Positions 50,581-59,134 of a stretch of DNA of 64,000 bases are shown here, one piece after another; within the stretch, counting starts at the first letter, position 1; each line of letters opens with the position of its first letter. The DNA lies in contig JASHOE010000046.1 in assembly GCA_030041275.1 (NCBI GenBank), positions 44,221 to 108,220 of the forward strand. The letters are read 5' to 3'. The notes under the pieces were generated by a model. The model ran no database searches. It was not told where the DNA came from and was given only the letters and a program-made list of their open reading frames with translations. The DNA is from Streptosporangiaceae bacterium (GTDB lineage Bacteria; Actinomycetota; Actinomycetes; Streptosporangiales; Streptosporangiaceae). A program made the position numbers and the translations under genes.

Positions 50581-51312
50581 CTAGCGCGCTGGTGAGTCGT
50601 AATGCGGGCGCGTGCTGAGGAGGGCGGTAACGTCGTCGCCCGGCTGTACATCACGGGGTGTGCAGCCGCGAGCGAAGATACACGCGCCAGCCGTGCCCCC
50701 GATGACGGCACGCTTGCCAGAGACCTGCAGCCAGGACCCCTCGCATAGCCCGATTACGGGAACGTCGTTTTCTTCCAGGAACTCGCGCAGTCGCTCGTCA
50801 CGATCCCGCCGCGGCTGGCCCTCGAGCGTGCTGGTCAGCGGGTAGTGCGGGTTGACCTGGAACGGGATCAGTCCCAGGGCTGTCAGCGACGCGGGCTGCA
50901 CAATCGGCATGTCGTTGGTGGTACGGATGGTCGGGCAGGCCAGGTTCGCGCCGGCGCTCACGCCGAGGTAGGGCATCCCAGTGCGAACCCGGTCGACGAT
51001 CGCGCGCAGCAGGCCGTTGCGTTGCACAGCCTGCAGCAAGCGGAAGGCGTTGCCGCCACCGACGAACACCGCGTCAGCCCGCGCCAAGGCCGCAACCGGG
51101 TCCGCGGCCTCGTGAGCCCCGCTGACCCGCACGTCCAGGGCAGCCAGGACCCTGCGCATCGCCTCGGTATAGCCATCAGGGTCGCTGCTCGCGTACCCGA
51201 CAAACAGCACCTGGCGAGTATCGCCGAACAGGACGCCGAGTGCGTCCAACGCGTGCTCCAGCGCAGGACGCCCACCGCTGAACGAATTGGAAAGCAGCAT
51301 GAGCTCGGGCAT
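50581..51312 (-). CDS. pepE: Peptidase E (alpha-aspartyl dipeptidase) family protein
   Basis: A 243-residue class I glutamine-amidotransferase-like serine peptidase. Nucleophile elbow GVSAGAN (Ser), FVGGGNAFRLLQ and the substrate-type Arg/His region MPIVQPASLTALGLIPFQVN; C-terminal VIGLCEGSWLQVSG. PepE hydrolyses Asp-X dipeptides in the cytoplasm. Start ATG 51312. It converges on the ECF sigma gene across 13 bases. Confidence 0.88.
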   Translation of the reverse strand: MPELMLLSNSFSGGRPALEHALDALGVLFGDTRQVLFVGYASSDPDGYTEAMRRVLAALDVRVSGAHEAADPVAALARADAVFVGGGNAFRLLQAVQRNGLLRAIVDRVRTGMPYLGVSAGANLACPTIRTTNDMPIVQPASLTALGLIPFQVNPHYPLTSTLEGQPRRDRDERLREFLEENDVPVIGLCEGSWLQVSGKRAVIGGTAGACIFARGCTPRDVQPGDDVTALLSTRPHYDSPAR

Positions 51313-51520
51313 CTTTCTCCTCTGGTGCGTGCTTCTGGCAAGCTGCGTGCTCCACGGCCAGCCACGGCGACGAGCGGCAGGCTAGACGCCGACCGCTCGA
51401 TGGCGCCAACTGTTATCCGGGCACAGTGCGCTCGCCTGGCTCTGCGGATAGGACCCTTTTCGGCCTCTCGAGACGCCTGTGCAGCGAGGTCACAACGCGG
51501 CGGCGGCCTGACCCACCGCG

Positions 51521-51540
51521 ATGTCAGCCAGCTGGCCGAT
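51521..51540. repeat. Interspersed palindrome, copy 3 (diverged)
   Basis: ATGTCAGCCAGCTGGCCGAT followed by GCCTGCG. Shares 22 of 23 bases with copy 2 over CRGCCAGCTGGCCGATGCCTG and its next two bases. Reads SQLADAC on the + strand. Confidence 0.55.
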
Positions 51541-51641
51541 GCCTGCGACCCCGAGTGCGGGGCAGGCTGAAGGCATTGGTTGCCCACCGGCAGCGGCCGG
51601 AACCCAGCTAGGTCTCGGCGAGGTACCGCCGGCGCCATGCA

Positions 51642-51665
51642 AAAGGGTTTTGACACGGCTTCCAT
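51642..51665 (-). pseudogene. Relic of the marR 5' end
   Basis: Eight codons from ATG 51665 read MEAVSKP and resemble MDAVSNP at the start of the MarR gene at 49829, with the same spacing to the duplicated promoter. The rest of the frame does not resemble MarR. It marks the left edge of the duplication. Confidence 0.65.
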
Positions 51666-51678
51666 GACCGCATAATAG
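51650..51678 (+). promoter_or_regulatory. Sigma-70-like promoter, copy 2
   Basis: TTGACA (51650-51655), 17-bp spacer, TAATAG (51673-51678), upstream of the membrane-protein gene at 51743. Same as copy 1 in boxes and spacing. Confidence 0.65.
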
Positions 51679-51729
51679 TCTACTCTAGAGGTACTCGAAT
51701 TTAGAGTTCCACGATTGTGGAGCTCAAGG
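51670..51729. repeat. 60-bp duplicated leader block, copy 2
   Basis: Copy of 49834-49893. Its stem-loop (51704-51712 with 51717-51725) has C-G in place of the T-A pair of copy 1 at the loop-closing position, so the pairing is kept. The ribosome site GGAGGACGGGGAG follows directly. Confidence 0.8.
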
Positions 51730-51742
51730 AGGACGGGGAGCA

Positions 51743-52492
51743 ATGACCACACCAGAGAGCAGCAACCGGGGCGCTGGCAATCCGGCCGCTGTCATGACCC
51801 TGCCGCCGGCCCCGGCGGCCGATGCGGGCCAGCCGGGACGGCGGCTCCAGATCCTGGCGGTGCTGGCCGGCATCGTGGGCCCCGTACTGCTAATTGCGTA
51901 CTTCGTTACCCCCTTGTTCGTCGGCGGCTGGCCGTCCTCGACAGCGCCGGCCGCGACGGTGGCCGCATACGCCGACGCTCACCGGGTGCTGTTCTACTTT
52001 GGCGGGTGGCTGCAAGGCACCGGTGCGCTGCTGAGCGTCTTGTTCCTGCTGGTACTGCTGCAGCTCAGCGGCGCGCGCCGCACCCTGGCCGGGTCGGCCG
52101 CGCTTATCGGATGCGCCGTGCTGCTATCTGTGGTCGCGGTCGAGGCCGCCATGCTGCAGGCCGTTGCGGTCGCCGCCGCCAACGGCGACCACGCCACCGT
52201 CGCGACCGGCTTCGAGCTCGCCACCTCGGTGTTCGTCCGCATCTACCCGCTCATCCCGGCACCGCTGGTTTTCGCCGGGATCGGGTTCGCCCTGTCCAGG
52301 ACAAGCATCCTGCCCCGGGCGTTCGCCCGCACCGCGATGCTGATCGCCGCGCTGTTCCTGATCGCGGGCCTCGCGTCGGTGTTCGGCACGTCGGGCCTCA
52401 TCTTCGCCATCGTCATGTCGGTCACGGAAGCCATCTGGATACCCGCGGCCGCTATCGCCTTCGCCCGGACGCTGGCGCGTTCCCAGCCCTAG
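51743..52492 (+). CDS. Integral membrane protein of unknown function (about 6-7 TM)
   Basis: A 249-residue protein with a 40-residue Pro/Ala-rich N-terminus and then hydrophobic segments (ILAVLAGIVGPVLLIAYFV, FYFGGWLQGTGALLSVLFLL, LIGCAVLLSVVAVEAAMLQA, LVFAGIGFALSRTSILP, AMLIAALFLIAGLASVFGTS, SVTEAIWIPAAAIAFARTL). Resembles DUF4386/DUF998-like proteins in pattern, but the family is not certain. ATG 51743 is supported by GGAGG. Because the promoter copy is shared with the marR/sigma region, control by the MarR protein is likely. Confidence 0.75.
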   Translation: MTTPESSNRGAGNPAAVMTLPPAPAADAGQPGRRLQILAVLAGIVGPVLLIAYFVTPLFVGGWPSSTAPAATVAAYADAHRVLFYFGGWLQGTGALLSVLFLLVLLQLSGARRTLAGSAALIGCAVLLSVVAVEAAMLQAVAVAAANGDHATVATGFELATSVFVRIYPLIPAPLVFAGIGFALSRTSILPRAFARTAMLIAALFLIAGLASVFGTSGLIFAIVMSVTEAIWIPAAAIAFARTLARSQP

Positions 52493-52751
52493 CTCCGCGC
52501 TCCCTGGAAATCGGGAACGCCGGATGGTCTTCGGCGCGACGACCCGGTTGTCGCGCACGACGGCAGCGGCCGCGAGGAACCCCGTTCCCTTCTAGGAAGG
52601 TGGTTTTGGACGTGCGGCTATCGAACGGATGCGGCTGCGGTCGCCTCGTTCGCCGCGAGTCCGGGTATGGCCCTGATCGCCGGTGGCCTTCCCGTGCTGG
52701 TGGCGATCAGGTGGCGGACAGCGGGTGACCTTAAGAATGGAGGGTGACGGC

Positions 52752-55700
52752 GTGAGTGAAGGCCGGGAAGGCGAGAGGCAGCTAGGGCGGCTCGCCGAGG
52801 TGATCGCCACCCGAGGCGGGCTTGCGCCGCCTGAGGCGCCGTTCGTCATCGAACAGCGCGAGGCGCTTATCTACATTCTGTGCCAGGCTGCTGAGCTCGA
52901 GCACGGCATCATGGCTCAGTACCTGTTCGCTGCGTTCTCACTGAAGCAGTCCGTCGCCGAGGGGCTGAGCGATGACGAGGCCGCCGCGGCGCAGCGCTGG
53001 CGCCGGCAGATCCTCCATATCGCCGCGCAGGAGATGCTGCACCTGGCCCTCGTCCAGAACCTGCTTTCCGCGATCGGCGCCGCGCCGCACCTCAGCAGGC
53101 CGAACTTCCCACAGCCTGCCAGTCACTACCCAGCCGGCGTGCACCTGGCGCTGCTGCCGTTCGGCGAGCAGTCGCTGCGGCACTTCATGTTCCTTGAGCG
53201 ACCTGAGGGCATGGCATTGCACGACGCAGAAGGGCTGGCCGCGTTCAATCGGGCGGAGCCAGGTGTGCAGGCCGGCGACATCGTTCCGCGCGGCCAGGAT
53301 TTCGCAACTGTCGGGCACCTCTACCGATCGATCGAGGCCGGCATCGCTCACCTGGCCGCCAAATATGGCGAAGACTGGTTGTTCGTCGGTCCGCCGAGGG
53401 CGCAGGCGACCGCCAGGCATTTCAAGTGGCCCGAGCTGGTCGCGGTGACCGACGCCAGGTCGGCGCAGCGCGCGATCGACGAGATCCTCGAGCAGGGCGA
53501 GGGGCCGCGAGGGGAGTGGCGGGACGCGCACTTCGGCCAGTTTGTCGCCATCCTGGATGAGCTCGAGCAGTTGCGCTCGGCCAACCGGTCCTTCGAGCCG
53601 GCCCGGCCGGTGATCGCGGCCAATGTCCGCCCAAGCGAGCGCGATCCAGGCTGCCTGCTCGTGACTGATCCGGCGGTCAAGCGCGTCATGGACCTGTTCA
53701 ACGTCTGCTACGAGATCCTGCTGCTAGCTTTCCAGCGCTTCTTCGCGCACACCGAGGAAACCGATGCACAGCTCGGTGCACTCGCCGACGCCACCGTAGC
53801 GCTGATGGTCCAGGTGGTCGGGCCGCTCGGCGAGCTGATCACCACTATGCCCGCGGGCCCGGAATACCCGGGCCGTACCGCTGGGCCGAGCTTCGAGCTG
53901 TTCTACGAGAGTGACTCCCTGCTGCCCCATCGGAACGCCGCGTGGGCCTTGCTGGCTGAGCGCATCGAGGAGGCGGCTGCGTTCTGTGCGTCCGCCGCCG
54001 AAGACCACCCGGAGCTGGCGCCGGTGTGCGATGTGCTGCTCGACATCGCTCGGTCGCTCACCGCGCACATCCCTGGCCGCTCCGTTGCCGTCCCCGCTGC
54101 TTCGCCGGGTGAGCTCGAGCCGCTCCTCGCCGAAGCTCTCGAATTCTCGAGGAGTACCGCCCGGATCACGCCGGAGGATGACGCGTCCGCCGAGCTCGCC
54201 GACCTGTTCGGAAACGTGCACCGGATACTTGTGGCGAGCGCGGGCGCCGGGCCACCTCAAGACTCAGCGGCGACGGCCGCGCGTCTTGTGCGTAGCGTGC
54301 TGCGACCGCTCGCGGCAGCCCTCGGACCCGGTGACGGGCTGCCCGCCGTCCAGCCCGAGCCCGTACCGGGCGACGTTGCGGAGCTGACCCTGCACGCGGC
54401 ACGGTCGGCGACAGAGCTGCGGGCCAGGCTCGCCGGGGCAGCACCGCCAGGACTAATCGAGGCGACAGCCGCGCTGCAGCACCTGGCCTGCCAGTTCGCG
54501 GCCGCGGGCCAGCGGACCAGCCGGATCGCCGAACTGGCCGGCCTGATGAGGGGTCTGCCGGCCCGCGTCTCGGTTGCGGAAAACGGGCCGTACCTCGCGA
54601 CCAATATCCCGGCGGTGCGCACACATCTGGGCGAGCAGCTGTCGGTTCCGCCGCAACTCGCCCTGTGCCGATGCGGTCAGTCGGAGATGAAGCCCCTCTG
54701 CGACGGAGCCCACGCCCGGACGGCGTTTACTGGCGACAAGGATCCGAGGCGAGTGCCGGACAGTCGCGACACCTATGTGGGTCAGCAGGTGACGGTCTTC
54801 GACAACCGCGGTATCTGCCAGCATTCAGGCCTGTGCACCGACCGGCTGCCAGCCGTGTTCCGCACCGACGCCGAGCCGTTCGTGGCTGCGAGCGGCGGTC
54901 GGCTCGATGAGATCATCCGTGCCGTGCGGGACTGCCCGTCCGGCGCGCTGAGCCTGGCCCTGGAAACCGATGAAGCCCGGCTGTTTGTGGACTGGGATGA
55001 CGAGCGTGAAGCCGCGATTGAGGTGTCGCAGGACGGGCCTTATCGGGTAACAGGCGCAATCCCGCTAGCAGACGATACAGGTACCGACATCGCGCGGGCA
55101 GCGGGCTCGTCCCGCGAGCACTATGCCCTGTGCCGCTGCGGCCACTCGCGGAACAAGCCTTTCTGCTCTGGCATGCACTGGTACGCGGGCTTCCGTGACC
55201 CGCTGCCCGTGGGGGAGCCGACCCTGTTCCAGTGGGCAGGCGGCCTGCCGGCGCTGACCAGGATGACCCGGCTACTGTACGAAAAGCACGTCCCGGCCGA
55301 CGACCTGCTCGCGCCGGTGTTCGCCGACATGCCGCCCGGGCACCCGCAGCGCGAGGCGATGTGGCTCGCCGAGGTGTTCGGCGGGCCCGCGTTCTACAGC
55401 CAGCAGCGCGGCGGCGCGCCGACCACGCAGCAGGCACACCAAGGACGCGGGTTCACCGAGGAACAGCGGGCACGCTGGACGGCGCTTGCCATGCGGGCCG
55501 CCGACGAGGCCCGGCTGCCTGCTGATCCCGCCTTCCGTGCCGCGCTAGCTGGCTACCTGGACTGGGGCTCTCGAATAGCCCAGGCTGAGTCGGCGAGCGC
55601 GGCACCGCAAGGCGAACCGGCAGACGAGACCGTGCCTCGTTGGGACTGGCCAGCCGGCGGACCGCCGACGGCAGATCGTGCGGAGGCCGACGAGGCCGAG

Positions 55701-55952
55701 CGGTCGACCGTCGCCCTGCCGCAGCCTGGTGCGGTCGTGAGCTTCGACGCGCACATTAAGCCGCTGTTCCGGCCCACGGACCGGAGCTCCATGGCGTTCG
55801 CCTTCGACCTCTGGTCGGGCGCCGATGTCCGGGCCCACGCCCCGGACATACTCGACCGGCTCCGCGCCGGCACGATGCCCTGCGACGGTGCCTGGTCGGC
55901 GGAGCAGGTGGATGTGTTCAGGCGCTGGACTGAATCCGGATTCCAGCCGTAG
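52752..55952 (+). CDS. Multi-cofactor protein: ferritin-like, two CDGSH, divergent ferredoxin, truncated globin
   Basis: A 1066-residue fusion. Residues about 20-230 are a ferritin-like/VioB-type domain (CQAAELEHGIMAQYLFAAFS, LHIAAQEMLHLALVQNLLSA). A helical middle follows. About 603-662 is the first CDGSH domain (LCRCGQSEMKPLCDGAH), about 678-737 a divergent ferredoxin-like domain (DNRGICQHSGLCTDRLPAVF, AVRDCPSGALSLA), about 756-815 a second CDGSH domain (LCRCGHSRNKPFCSGMH), about 827-943 a truncated-haemoglobin-like domain (LTRMTRLLYEKHVPADDLLA, HPQREAMWLAEVFGGPAFYS, GFTEEQRARW), then a tail with FDAHIKPLFRPTDR. So it may bind diiron, [2Fe-2S], [4Fe-4S] and haem together. GTG 52752 has GGAGGGTGA upstream. 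Redox or iron handling is inferred. Confidence 0.85.
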   Translation: MSEGREGERQLGRLAEVIATRGGLAPPEAPFVIEQREALIYILCQAAELEHGIMAQYLFAAFSLKQSVAEGLSDDEAAAAQRWRRQILHIAAQEMLHLALVQNLLSAIGAAPHLSRPNFPQPASHYPAGVHLALLPFGEQSLRHFMFLERPEGMALHDAEGLAAFNRAEPGVQAGDIVPRGQDFATVGHLYRSIEAGIAHLAAKYGEDWLFVGPPRAQATARHFKWPELVAVTDARSAQRAIDEILEQGEGPRGEWRDAHFGQFVAILDELEQLRSANRSFEPARPVIAANVRPSERDPGCLLVTDPAVKRVMDLFNVCYEILLLAFQRFFAHTEETDAQLGALADATVALMVQVVGPLGELITTMPAGPEYPGRTAGPSFELFYESDSLLPHRNAAWALLAERIEEAAAFCASAAEDHPELAPVCDVLLDIARSLTAHIPGRSVAVPAASPGELEPLLAEALEFSRSTARITPEDDASAELADLFGNVHRILVASAGAGPPQDSAATAARLVRSVLRPLAAALGPGDGLPAVQPEPVPGDVAELTLHAARSATELRARLAGAAPPGLIEATAALQHLACQFAAAGQRTSRIAELAGLMRGLPARVSVAENGPYLATNIPAVRTHLGEQLSVPPQLALCRCGQSEMKPLCDGAHARTAFTGDKDPRRVPDSRDTYVGQQVTVFDNRGICQHSGLCTDRLPAVFRTDAEPFVAASGGRLDEIIRAVRDCPSGALSLALETDEARLFVDWDDEREAAIEVSQDGPYRVTGAIPLADDTGTDIARAAGSSREHYALCRCGHSRNKPFCSGMHWYAGFRDPLPVGEPTLFQWAGGLPALTRMTRLLYEKHVPADDLLAPVFADMPPGHPQREAMWLAEVFGGPAFYSQQRGGAPTTQQAHQGRGFTEEQRARWTALAMRAADEARLPADPAFRAALAGYLDWGSRIAQAESASAAPQGEPADETVPRWDWPAGGPPTADRAEADEAERSTVALPQPGAVVSFDAHIKPLFRPTDRSSMAFAFDLWSGADVRAHAPDILDRLRAGTMPCDGAWSAEQVDVFRRWTESGFQP

Positions 55953-55986
55953 CCGCGGCGCGCGGTGCCCAAGAGGAGTGATCCCC

Positions 55987-56286
55987 ATGCTCATGCTGGT
56001 GATATGCAACCCGGTCGAGGACGCGGACCTGGAGGCATTCCGCCGGCTGGTGCCCGCCGAGGCGGCCGCGCTGCGCGAGCTTAAAGCCCGTGGCGCCGTC
56101 ACGGACGCCTGGAGTCCTGGACGGCCGGGTGCCGTGCTCATGCTCGACGTCAGCGATGAGGCCGAGGCGGCGAGTGTGACCGCGAGGCTCCCCCTTGTCC
56201 AGGCCGGCTTGATCACCCGCGAAATCATGCAGCTGGACCGCATCGGCCTCTTACGATGTGCGCCCCGACGCCCGGCGGCGGCCTGA
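55987..56286 (+). CDS. Small YciI/muconolactone-isomerase-like protein
   Basis: A 99-residue ferredoxin-like alpha/beta protein: MLMLVICNPVEDADLEAFRR, RELKARGAVTDAWSPGRP, VLMLDVSDEAEAASVTARLP, LVQAGLITREIMQLD. The pattern fits the muconolactone isomerase/YciI dimer fold. ATG 55987 is supported by GAGGAG; it is 35 bases after the iron-protein gene on the same strand and likely co-transcribed. Function unknown. Confidence 0.75.
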   Translation: MLMLVICNPVEDADLEAFRRLVPAEAAALRELKARGAVTDAWSPGRPGAVLMLDVSDEAEAASVTARLPLVQAGLITREIMQLDRIGLLRCAPRRPAAA

Positions 56287-56418
56287 TTGCCTTGGCAAGA
56301 GGTCAGGGCTCCGGGTCATGCTCGGCGGGATCGGGGTTCACGCCGAGCCAGGCGCATTAGGCAGTGAGCAGGCGGGTAGCTCAGGGCACGGCCTGCTCAC
56401 TGGAAGGCGGTGGCTCTG

Positions 56419-56796
56419 ATGCACATGCCTGTGCGGAACCAGCACGACAGCCCGCTGCCCCCGCAGCACGCGCTGCGGCGCACTCGGCTTGGGGGACTAT
56501 GGACCTCGATAGCGCTCTTCGCGATCATCCTCGTACTGCTGCTGGTCTTCATACTGCAGAACGGTCACCGAGTTGACATCAGCTTCTTCGGCGCACATGG
56601 CCACCTGCCGCTCGGCGTAGCCCTGCTGCTGGCCGCGGTCCTGGGCATCTTGCTGGTGATGATCCCTGGCACCGGTCGGATCATCCAGCTTCGGGTCATC
56701 GCTCACCGGCACCGGCAAGTCGACGCGGCGCCGGCTTCGTCCACCTCGGACAGCCCGGAGCGGCGTGGCACGCCGGCCGAGCAGGAAGAAGCCTGA
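56419..56796 (+). CDS. LapA-domain membrane protein
   Basis: A protein of about 125 residues with two TM segments (SIALFAIILVLLLVFILQNG and LPLGVALLLAAVLGILLVMI) separated by a short VDISFFGAHG turn: the LapA (DUF1049) arrangement. Gly-rich and Arg-rich tails flank it. GTG 56410 is another start. The start of the acetamidase gene lies 89 bases beyond its end. Role in the envelope; LapA of enterobacteria helps lipopolysaccharide assembly, which does not apply here. Confidence 0.8.
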   Translation: MHMPVRNQHDSPLPPQHALRRTRLGGLWTSIALFAIILVLLLVFILQNGHRVDISFFGAHGHLPLGVALLLAAVLGILLVMIPGTGRIIQLRVIAHRHRQVDAAPASSTSDSPERRGTPAEQEEA

Positions 56797-56884
56797 TACC
56801 GCGTCTGGCCGTAGCCTGGCGGGCGTCGGCCAGGGTCGCTGGTTCGCCATTGTCGCGCTGGAGCGGGGCAGGGAAGATCGCTTC

Positions 56885-57808
56885 ATGACTCGCCACGAGA
56901 TCGACGCGTCACCGTCGACGACAGTTGACGTCTTCTCCCGTGATCTGCCGCCGGCCCTGACCGTCGAGTCCGGTGACATCATCCTCTTGCGCGCACTGAA
57001 CGCGTCCGGCCACCTGCAGCCGCAGACGTTCCCTGGCGAGCAGGTGCCGACGATGTCCCGCCAGCGGCGCGGCCACTGTCTGACCGGGCCGATTGCTGTT
57101 CGCGGTGCTGTGAGAGGCGACGTGCTTGCGGTGCGCTTCGTCTCGCTGCGGCCTGACACCTGGGGATACACGGTCGCCGCGGCCCGCGACACCCCGCTGA
57201 CCAGGCGGCTCGGTCTGCACGAAGGCCCGCCTGCCTGGCTGCTCTGGCAGATAGACGCGGACGCGGGCGTGGCTACCAGCGACCGAGGGCACACAGTGCG
57301 GATCGCGCCATTCCACGGCGTGACGGGCGTTGCGTGGGACGAGCCAGGCGAGCACTCCACCATCCCGCCCAGGCCTGTCGGCGGCGGCAATATCGACTGC
57401 AAGGAGCTGGTCGCGGGATCGATCCTGTACTTGCCAGTCACCGTGGCCGGAGCACTGCTGAGCGTCGGCGACGGCCACGCTGCCCAGGGCGACGGAGAAG
57501 TTGCCGGTACCGCCATCGAGTGCGGCATGACGACTGAGCTTCAGCTCGAACTCGTCGCGGAGCGACCTGTTCCAGGGGTCCACGCGGAGACTCCGGCTGG
57601 CCAGATCACCTTTGGCTTCAGCCCGGACCTCAATGCGGCGATGGGCGACGCGCTTGACGCGATGCTGGCCTGGCTGCAGGCCAGCTACGGACTTGGCAAG
57701 GCGACGGCGCTCGCGCTGGCCAGCCCGGTGCTCGACCTGAGAGTCACCCAGGTGGCGAATCAGTCCTGGGGCGTGCACGCGCTGCTTCCGGCGGGCGCGA
57801 TCAGCTGA
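56885..57808 (+). CDS. Acetamidase/formamidase family protein
   Basis: A 307-residue FmdA/AmdA-type amidase. Conserved pieces: PGEQVPTMSRQ-like beginning, GPIAVRGAVRGDVLAVRFVS, GGGNIDCKELVAGSILYLP, VGDGHAAQGDGEVAGTAIEC and GFSPDLNAAMGDALDAML. Active enzymes hydrolyse formamide or acetamide to ammonia and acid. ATG 56885 is chosen because of GGGAAGA; the frame reaches 56765 into the lapA gene. The nitrile hydratase-like genes are far away (50 kb), so no operon link. Confidence 0.87.
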   Translation: MTRHEIDASPSTTVDVFSRDLPPALTVESGDIILLRALNASGHLQPQTFPGEQVPTMSRQRRGHCLTGPIAVRGAVRGDVLAVRFVSLRPDTWGYTVAAARDTPLTRRLGLHEGPPAWLLWQIDADAGVATSDRGHTVRIAPFHGVTGVAWDEPGEHSTIPPRPVGGGNIDCKELVAGSILYLPVTVAGALLSVGDGHAAQGDGEVAGTAIECGMTTELQLELVAERPVPGVHAETPAGQITFGFSPDLNAAMGDALDAMLAWLQASYGLGKATALALASPVLDLRVTQVANQSWGVHALLPAGAIS

Positions 57809-57862
57809 CAAAACCATTCGGCGGGGAACGGCCCGTGTCTCGCCGGAGGATACGGTCAACCT

Positions 57863-59011
57863 ATGGTGCTCGCCGATCCGCGGCTTCCTGACGCCTCCGC
57901 GTGGGCGCTCGACCCCGATCTTGCCTACCTCAATCACGGCGGATTCGGCGCGACGCCACTCGTCGTCCTGCAGGCACAGCGGGAATGGCGGGCGGCCATG
58001 GAGCGCAACCCGACCGGCTTCCTGGTCCGCGAGCTTCCTGAACTGCTGGAAGCAGCGCGTAACCGGGCCGCAGCCTTCCTTGGCGCTGATCCCAAGGGCG
58101 TGGTGTTCGTCGACAACGCCACGACCGGCACTCAGACCGTGATCGCGCAGGTCCGGCTCGTAGCCGGGGACGAGGTGCTGACGACCGACCACTGTTATCC
58201 AGCGGTGCTCGCTCAGTTGAATCGCGCCGTGGCTGCGGCCGGCGCGCACCTGCGCGTTGCTCCGGTCCGACTGCCGGCGCAGAGCACCGCATCCGTCTGC
58301 GAGGCTGTGCTGTCGGGACTGAGTAAGCGGACGCGGCTGGTGGTAGTCGATCACGTCGCGTCTTGCAGCGGGCTCGTGTTCCCTCTCGAGGAAATCGTCA
58401 CCCACTGCCGCGGCCGGGGCATTCCAGTGCTGGTCGATGGCGCCCACGCAGCCGGAATGCTGCCCGTTGACCTCGCTGGGCTCGGCGCCGACTTCTGGGT
58501 CGGGAACATGCACAAGTGGGTATGCGCGCCGAAGGCCTCGGCCGTGCTGCACGTGGCGCCGCAATGGCGAGACGCGTTGCGGCCACTGGTCGCCTCGCAT
58601 GGTCTGACGCTTGGCTACCAGCCTGCGTTCGACTGGACCGGCACCCACGATCCGACGGCCATACTGGCGGTGCCTGCCGCACTGGACTTCTTCGACAGCG
58701 CTGGCTGGCCACGTGTTCGTCAGCACAACAACGAGCTGGCCCGGCGCGGCGCAGAGCTGGTGGCCGGGCGCATCGGCACCAGCTACCCGCACGTCGACGC
58801 GCTTGCCGCGGGGATGCGGCTGGTGCCGCTTGCGACGCCACTCAGCGAAGCCGACGCGAGGGCAATGGAGACGCGGCTGCTGGAAAAGCACAGAGTCGTC
58901 GTGCCGGTGACCAATCACGATGGCTGGCGGTGGCTGCGCGTGTCGGCCCAGCTCTATAACACGGTTGAGGACTACGAGCGGCTTGCCGATGCCCTGACAG
59001 GCACTCGCTGA
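57863..59011 (+). CDS. Class V aminotransferase (isopenicillin-N-epimerase-like)
   Basis: A 382-residue PLP enzyme. The Schiff-base Lys218 is in GNMHKWVCAPKASAVL, the PLP ring Asp/His in IPVLVDGAHAAGML, and the N-terminus AYLNHGGFGATP is typical of the cysteine desulfurase/isopenicillin N epimerase family. A further landmark is FVDNATTGTQTVI. Probably acts as an epimerase or beta-lyase on an amino acid-like substrate. It has no obvious partner. Confidence 0.87.
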   Translation: MVLADPRLPDASAWALDPDLAYLNHGGFGATPLVVLQAQREWRAAMERNPTGFLVRELPELLEAARNRAAAFLGADPKGVVFVDNATTGTQTVIAQVRLVAGDEVLTTDHCYPAVLAQLNRAVAAAGAHLRVAPVRLPAQSTASVCEAVLSGLSKRTRLVVVDHVASCSGLVFPLEEIVTHCRGRGIPVLVDGAHAAGMLPVDLAGLGADFWVGNMHKWVCAPKASAVLHVAPQWRDALRPLVASHGLTLGYQPAFDWTGTHDPTAILAVPAALDFFDSAGWPRVRQHNNELARRGAELVAGRIGTSYPHVDALAAGMRLVPLATPLSEADARAMETRLLEKHRVVVPVTNHDGWRWLRVSAQLYNTVEDYERLADALTGTR

Positions 59012-59134
59012 GCCCAGTGCCGGAACCCGCACGCTAGCCCGATCACGTTGCCGGTCGGGAACCCTGACGCTAGCTGCCTCGTTACCCCCCGCATGCGAAG
59101 TAACTCGCGGGTAACTTCTCGCTCACTGACCGCG

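Larger units (their letters stand above)
51313..51742. other. 430-base interval with palindrome copy 3, marR relic and duplicated leader
   Basis: Between pepE and the membrane-protein gene. From left to right: no recognised gene to about 51510; the third palindrome copy (51521-51540); a short relic of the marR 5' end (51642-51665); the second promoter and 60-bp leader (51650-51729); ribosome site GGAGG before ATG 51743. Confidence 0.6.

Noticed and set aside
56909..59032. Very long minus-strand frame (about 700 codons) under the acetamidase and aminotransferase genes
   Set aside because: It lies antisense to two genes with clear family motifs, has His/Arg-rich low-information sequence and no domain; it is a shadow of high-GC codon use.
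59081..59121. GTTACCC/GGGTAAC inverted arms upstream of the SigM-like gene as a strong operator
   Set aside because: Arms are only seven bases with a 22-base loop and the surrounding GTAAC repeats are better read as possible ECF -35 elements.
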